A stretch of DNA of 22,421 nt from contig BFEA01000593.1 in the NCBI GenBank assembly GCA_003427395.1, forward strand, positions 177,054-199,474. The letters run 5' to 3'. The notes beneath the pieces were generated by a model. It was not told the origin of the DNA. It made no database searches and was given only the letters and a program-made list of their open reading frames with translations. Position 1 is the first letter of the stretch. Every line of letters begins with the position of its first letter. Positions 18,137-22,421 of this stretch are shown here, piece after piece. Source of the stretch: Chara braunii. Lineage: Eukaryota; Streptophyta; Charophyceae; Charales; Characeae. The position numbers and the translations under genes are program-made.

Positions 18137-20091
18137 TACCACCCAGCAGCCTCACACTTGTGGCAATGCTGCTGGGGCATTCCACTTGAGTAGATGCTGG
18201 TTGGCTGGCTGCTTGTGTGATGAGGCGAAGTGCTGGAGGTCTGCAGAGGCACTTGGGAGGAAGGAGGAGGCAGCCATAGCTAGAGACTGGGAGCTTTTGC
18301 CCCACCTCTTATGCTGTGCTGCAGGCTGTGGGGGAGCCATAGTTGTAAGGCTGCTGCTGGAGTGGGTCGTGCAGCAAGGGGTTTTCTTGGGTAGAAGGCC
18401 GTATCGCTGTGCCTTGCGGCAGAAGAGCTGCAGAAATTGTGCGGCGGCAGCGCTGATTTTCTTGGCGGTACGGCGAGGGCGCTGCTGGATTCTGTGGCAA
18501 CAGTATTTTGCACAAGACTGCGAGAAGGGGGACTGGACATTGCCGCAGGGACGGTGCCGCCGAGGTGGAAGTGCATTTTGGAATAGGAAGGGTGTGGCGA
18601 TCGTCTTGTTGAGGACGTAGTGGCACACGACACTTGTAAGAATTGTCGAGGCCGTTGTTATTTTTTTTGTGGCGTACCGAGTAAGCGGGGATTGGGTCCG
18701 GAACCACCAAGTATTGCGGCAGGCAGGTGGTGGCCTGACTTGGTAATTGGTGGGTTGAATCGGCGTTGTTTTGGTGGAAGGTGTGACGTTGAGGTTGTGG
18801 GATTTGATAGTGGGGCACTCTCCTCAACGGCGAGCTCGCTTCTGTGTTGGTGAGCGGCGCCTGAGTCAGCGGCGGCGTTTGAAGGAGGGTGTGACTCGTC
18901 CTTGTGAGCGGCTACAACGAGAGTGGTACGACCAAAATTTTTGTGAAGATATTTGGCTTTCTTGAGCGAGCCCTCATAAAAATCACTCAAGGTCAGTGCG
19001 ACTCAGTTCCTCTGCACACCCGCGTGAACCCACACCTTGCATGACCTTGCTTTGAATTCAGGGGAAGAGGTAGAGTAAGAGTGTGATGTCATGCGTGTGA
19101 AGAAAGGGCTGACTTATTTTGGGGATGGGTAAATCTCTGGATTGTTTCTTTTCTCGATTGTGCAGGTAGGTTGGAAGATGCATGTGAGAAAGAATCAACA
19201 TTGTTTGCTCGAGATAATAATGGGGATGCTTACCTCTCTCCCACTCAACCTGAATAGATGTTACAGAAAAGAGGAGAAAAAAAAATAATAATGGAAGTAT
19301 GAACGGACAGGTGCCGAAAGAATGAAGGCCGTGGGAAAATTAAAAGTAAAGAAGACACGGAAACACCTTAGTATCTTCCCAAGGTTTTCCCCATTCTATC
19401 CCGAACGACCATTATCCTTCTATGCCCGTCCAAAATATCTTACTTCTTTCTTTTCTCAATTCGTCTAAGTCGACCCTTAGCCGAGAAGGCATAGAGCGAT
19501 TGTCTGCACCTAGGTTCTAGGCTTCTTCTCTCTAGGAGGCATCCGAGGCGGGGGTTCGTTGCCTTAGGGGCCGGCCCTGTTATCGACTCGGAGCGGACCG
19601 CTTATGCGGGGGGATACCATACTGTTGCGGTGGAGCCAGCCCAACTTCTGAGTCCTGAACAATGTGTTCGGGCGAGGGGGAGGGGTATTCCAAACCACTT
19701 CCTAGAGGGTAGGGTGTCTTGAAGCTAGGGGCAGTCGCCTCCTCGTGCTTTCAGGGAAAGGGGAGGCTGAATCTAGTACCCGGCTGGGCGGCCGCTTTAG
19801 GAGCCACCAACGTGTGGGAGGGCTGGTGCCACAAGAAGCCCAACCCGTACTTCAACTAGTGTTAAAGAAAGTGCAAATAGGCACTACTTTCGCGGTCGGA
19901 CCGTGACATAAGAATCACGGCCCGAAAAGGGGGGTAAAAATTGAATATGAAAATTGGTATACCTAAATTTATTTTGACAAAGTTATCGCTTCTTTGTTCA
20001 GATGCTTGTGGGATCAGTAATCTTCCGATTGTTCAGCACACGCGGGGCGGCGGCTAATTGGTTAGCGGCACCGACATGATCCCGCGCCTGC
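18137..20091. other. Long region without a recognisable gene
   Basis: Several overlapping open frames occur on both strands between 18152 and 18990 because stop codons are sparse in GC-rich DNA. The most continuous is on the minus strand, 18990 to 18280, with one TAA; it is Ser/Pro/Ala-rich and unlike any family I know. From 19000 to 19560 the DNA is non-coding. 19560-19870 is GC-rich with short stems such as AGCGG/CCGCT and GCCTCC/GGAGGC. 19870-20091 is AT-rich and then includes a GGCTAA/TTAGC-type stem near 20053. No rRNA or tRNA was recognised. Confidence 0.5.
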
Positions 20092-20505
20092 ATGATACGG
20101 AAAAGAAGACTGGTGTACAACCCACTTGAGGTTTACTCGGAACGGGATGTGCCCCGATTCTGGGACGGGGGCGTGAGGAAACCACCGCGGAGTTATATTT
20201 TCTTGGTTGAACCAGGCCAGCGTGTTGTGCGATATGATTTTGCGCCTCCTAATCCATCACGAGATTACGGAGATATGAACCTAGTTGTGGTTCACGAGGA
20301 CTGTATGGGAGTTGAGACCATTCCTGAGGTTAGAGGAATGTTCCTCTATATCGTACTCCACCTGAATGATTTGCAAGGTCCGTTCGGCCGCCTTCATCAC
20401 GTGAGACGAGTCCAAGCGAATAGATTTAATAGCATTCGCTCGGAACGTTTCGACGTCACCGCGTTTTATGACGAGGCTTGTGAAATTTACGAGCGCCTCT
20501 TCTAA
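20092..20505 (+). CDS. Hypothetical protein, 137 aa (intact)
   Basis: An intact frame from ATG to TAA, with balanced amino-acid composition, no low-complexity sequence and no internal defect. That sets it apart from the decayed frames in the left part of the window. It starts MIRKRRLVYNPLEVYSERD, has an aromatic/Arg-rich centre (PRFWDGGVRKPPRSYIFLV), a hydrophobic strand-like segment (MFLYIVLHLNDL) and ends IYERLF. No signal peptide, transmembrane segment or known motif is visible. The next gene begins 23 bases after the stop on the same strand, which suggests the two are expressed or inherited together. I do not recognise the family. An upstream exon or alternative start cannot be excluded. 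Confidence 0.6.
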   Translation: MIRKRRLVYNPLEVYSERDVPRFWDGGVRKPPRSYIFLVEPGQRVVRYDFAPPNPSRDYGDMNLVVVHEDCMGVETIPEVRGMFLYIVLHLNDLQGPFGRLHHVRRVQANRFNSIRSERFDVTAFYDEACEIYERLF

Positions 20506-20528
20506 CAGGTGGCTTCTTCGGTGTGCAG

Positions 20529-21080
20529 ATGCCTAGCGGACGGCGGGACCTCACTGAGGCCAGATATCTACCGGTTCGCGACACTACGGACGAGGAGCTG
20601 ATCCGGCGAGCGGAGCGATTATTACTAGTTCGAGATGGAGCGCCCACGCGGTGGATTGGTTTTATTGGCCTGTTCAGTGATGGGCAGGGCTTCTTTCCTA
20701 ACTCGCACGTGGATGTTCGGGCCAATGTGGCCCGACTTCCGGACGAAGTTCATGGATACACCTTGAACTTCCATCGCGCGAGCAACCTCCAATACCTTTC
20801 TCGGGTCATTGTGAGTGTCAAAATTACCCTATCCGGGGAGCGCTATGGCGTCATCCGGATTAAAGAAACCACTACCACGCACCTGTTTCGGATGCGTCAA
20901 CCGTTCCTCGCCATAGTTTGGAGGCTCGCCTCACGGGTGGCTTCTCTCTATGATACGCGGAAGGTCCGAGTCGTGCGAGGTGGACGTGTCTCCACCTTGA
21001 CTTTTGACGACGAGGAGCTTACACGACTCGACCGGATAGACGCCGAGGCCCGTGAGGGCCGACAGGTTTATCCTGGCTGA
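20529..21080 (+). CDS. Hypothetical protein, 183 aa (intact)
   Basis: An intact frame from ATG 20529 to TGA 21078, 23 bases downstream of the previous gene and in a different frame. The ATG follows a CAG (GTGTGCAG) that could be a 3' splice site, so it may also be an exon. The protein is Arg-rich with alternating charged and hydrophobic segments: EELIRRAERLLLVRD, then WIGFIGLFSDGQGFFPNSH, then a strand-like section (LSRVIVSVKITLSGERYGVI), ending with an acidic segment (FDDEELTRLDRIDAEA). No known motif, signal peptide or membrane helix is recognised. Length, composition and lack of stops support real coding. It is followed within 130 bp by repeat copy B. Confidence 0.6.
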   Translation: MPSGRRDLTEARYLPVRDTTDEELIRRAERLLLVRDGAPTRWIGFIGLFSDGQGFFPNSHVDVRANVARLPDEVHGYTLNFHRASNLQYLSRVIVSVKITLSGERYGVIRIKETTTTHLFRMRQPFLAIVWRLASRVASLYDTRKVRVVRGGRVSTLTFDDEELTRLDRIDAEAREGRQVYPG

Positions 21081-21209
21081 GCACACCTTCTAGAATCAGG
21101 TGCAGTGGTAAGTTGTTCTTTTGAAGGGTTACATCTACGTGACTCTACAAGGGTAATAATAACAAAAAAAAACAACAATCTTGCGTAGGTAGGCCAACCA
21201 GATGGATAG

Positions 21210-21340
21210 TATCTGGATTACCCCGATGATGACACTATCATGCTTATGCATTGAGGGGTAATCAATCGCTAAGAATGAGCCGAGCAAATTGAAAACCGAA
21301 CACCTGAGAAGGTGTTGAGCAAAAGAGCGAGGGCGAAGTA
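21210..21340 (+). repeat. 131-bp repeat copy B (matches 17432-17563)
   Basis: This is the fuller-context copy. It lies 130 bases downstream of the second hypothetical gene and contains the hairpins GATTACCCC/GGGGTAATC and AACACCT/AGGTGTT. It may be a structured 3' untranslated or recombination element of the repeat family to which the two genes belong. Confidence 0.9.
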
Positions 21341-22229
21341 TCAGGAGGAAAAACATCTCCATGCCAAGTATCCGGTGTTGGGGATGGGTACTTCGTCATT
21401 CGTGGAACAGAGAGGGTAATTATTACGTAGGAGGACAAAGCGACTAACGAAATTACATTCGCCCCTCCAAGTAGTTATACATGGTATGGAGATGTGATCG
21501 AGCCGAGAGTCCGAACATTGACCAGGAGCCAGATCACTAGTTGATCTGCATGGTACCAGCGGTATTTACTTATAAAAGTTGTGCGCGACGGATCTTCTGT
21601 CTTCGGACGGCAGTACAATCGTCTCTTCGGTCATGTAGGCATGAAATGATAACCTTGGCAGACCATCTCATCAAGTCGAAATGTCGTTTATGTATTGGTT
21701 TTATTCATTTTATGAGTAGGGGATTATAAAGGGACTAGGATTATATGTTGGGTTTCACGTTTGGTCGAGGCCGTCCTAGTCGACCGACGATCGTTCGTAC
21801 CGAGGAGATCAGCGCCCTCGGGAACGGACAACGTTCGGATCCACTCGGCGTTAACCAAGCGTACCTATACTCCAGCGAGCGAGCAAACGCCCTCGGCTGA
21901 CCTACCTCTGCAATTGCATGTAAAAACTTTCACACGTGGGTCAGTAGCTCGGTAGGGATACGCCCCTGAGGGAGGTGACAGCCCCTCAGGGAAAGTAAGT
22001 TGTGCCCCGCGAAAACCTATCCTGTCGTAGGGGATCGCGGCATGTATAGCTGGCGCACCCGGCTAGAGCGACGAAGGGACATTGCAACCGCGTCCGTTTC
22101 GGCGGTTCGCGGGATTGTTTTTGCATCGTCCTAAGTTGTCTCTTGATTTTGTTTTGTTCTAACTCTTGCGTGACATAGCCAGGAAGCCCCTCGCTCACAC
22201 GGTGCCGATGCACTCGCCATCAAGATGTC
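21341..22229. other. Non-coding region with further hairpins and two TATA-like sites
   Basis: No gene is seen. Hairpins include CAGATCA/TGATCTG around ACTAGT (21529-21547) and CCCTGAGGG/CCCTCAGGG (about 21964-21991). An imperfect stem with CCGCG/CGCGG ends lies at about 22004-22039, and a CGCG...CGCG stem near 22089-22111. TATAAAAG at 21571-21578 and TATAAAGG at 21725-21732 are possible TATA boxes. The hairpin style resembles regions 1 and 2. Confidence 0.5.
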
Positions 22230-22421
22230 ACTTAGTCATTTTGCTTGATCTAGCATAGTATATCCCGACGTGTATTTGGGATTTCGTTACCGAAATACAC
22301 CTCTGGATTTTCGGGATTTTACTTAATCATTTTGCTTGATCTAGCATATTATATCCCGACGTGTATTCGGTGTTTCATTACCGAAATAGACTTCGGGATT
22401 TTCGTGATTTTACTTAGTCAT
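22230..22421 (+). repeat. 91-bp tandem satellite, two full monomers and start of a third
   Basis: Monomers begin at 22230, 22321 and 22412 (period exactly 91), each with ACTTARTCATTTTGCTTGAT, a TATATCCCGACGTGTATT segment and a hairpin centred on the GTTACCGAAATA part. The array runs off the window end. A copy in the same orientation lies at 16461. Confidence 0.95.

Noticed and set aside
18152-18990. Overlapping frames on both strands, including a minus-strand frame with one TAA
   Set aside because: No frame has recognisable motifs and several overlap at similar length, as expected of GC-rich non-coding DNA.
16440-22421. Hammerhead-type ribozyme among the hairpins
   Set aside because: I looked for CUGANGA followed by GAAA in a suitable layout and did not find a convincing core.

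Overview
This window looks like repeat-rich nuclear DNA of a streptophyte, meaning a charophyte alga or land plant. The clues are several plant-type transposable elements packed together, intron-like splice signals, many microsatellites and homopolymer runs, and almost no intact long reading frame. The hAT-type protein resembles hAT proteins I associate with the charophyte Chara, but that is recollection and not a search result. Nearly every recognisable gene is a decayed mobile-element gene.

Layout, left to right. (1) 1-737: homopolymer tracts, a TGAT-type microsatellite and an array of an ~11-bp TTCAACGGGG-like unit. (2) 738-4756: a degenerate hAT transposase (broken BED zinc finger, DUF659-like catalytic part, hAT C-terminal dimerisation region), followed by a repeat-rich acidic tail in the same original protein. 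(3) 4757-6167: AT-rich DNA with a 200-bp-spaced pair of related hairpins, a tRNA-derived SINE-like sequence whose tRNA-like head is an inverted repeat, and a CA microsatellite. (4) 6168-6717: a non-autonomous fold-back element with ~155-bp inverted arms. (5) 6808-8291: TTTAACG/TTCAACG motifs, then an unidentified GC-rich gene with an acidic and then an Arg-rich tail, broken by two TAG codons. (6) ~8875-14926: a decayed autonomous Helitron. It has a Rep/helicase with the HUH motif and tyrosines but a mutated Walker A lysine, then a second gene that looks like a Ulp1/C48-type protease lacking its catalytic Cys, and a classic hairpin plus CTAG 3' end. (7) 14927-16440: poly-A, a second reversed tRNA-like sequence, a G-rich minisatellite and non-coding DNA. 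(8) 16441-22421: a different kind of DNA. It has a 91-bp satellite monomer at 16461 and again in tandem at 22230-22421, an unusual chain of perfect hairpins, and two intact neighbouring reading frames of unknown function (20092-21080).

The join at 17431-17600 is not trustworthy as native sequence. A single N is followed by a 132-bp copy of DNA also found at 21210, then a nearly complete Nextera/Tn5 mate-pair junction adapter. Linkage across that point may be artificial, so the 16.4-22.4 kb block should not be treated as one proven element. Within that limit, its hairpin chains, satellite and two unidentified intact ORFs are the best candidates here for something undescribed.
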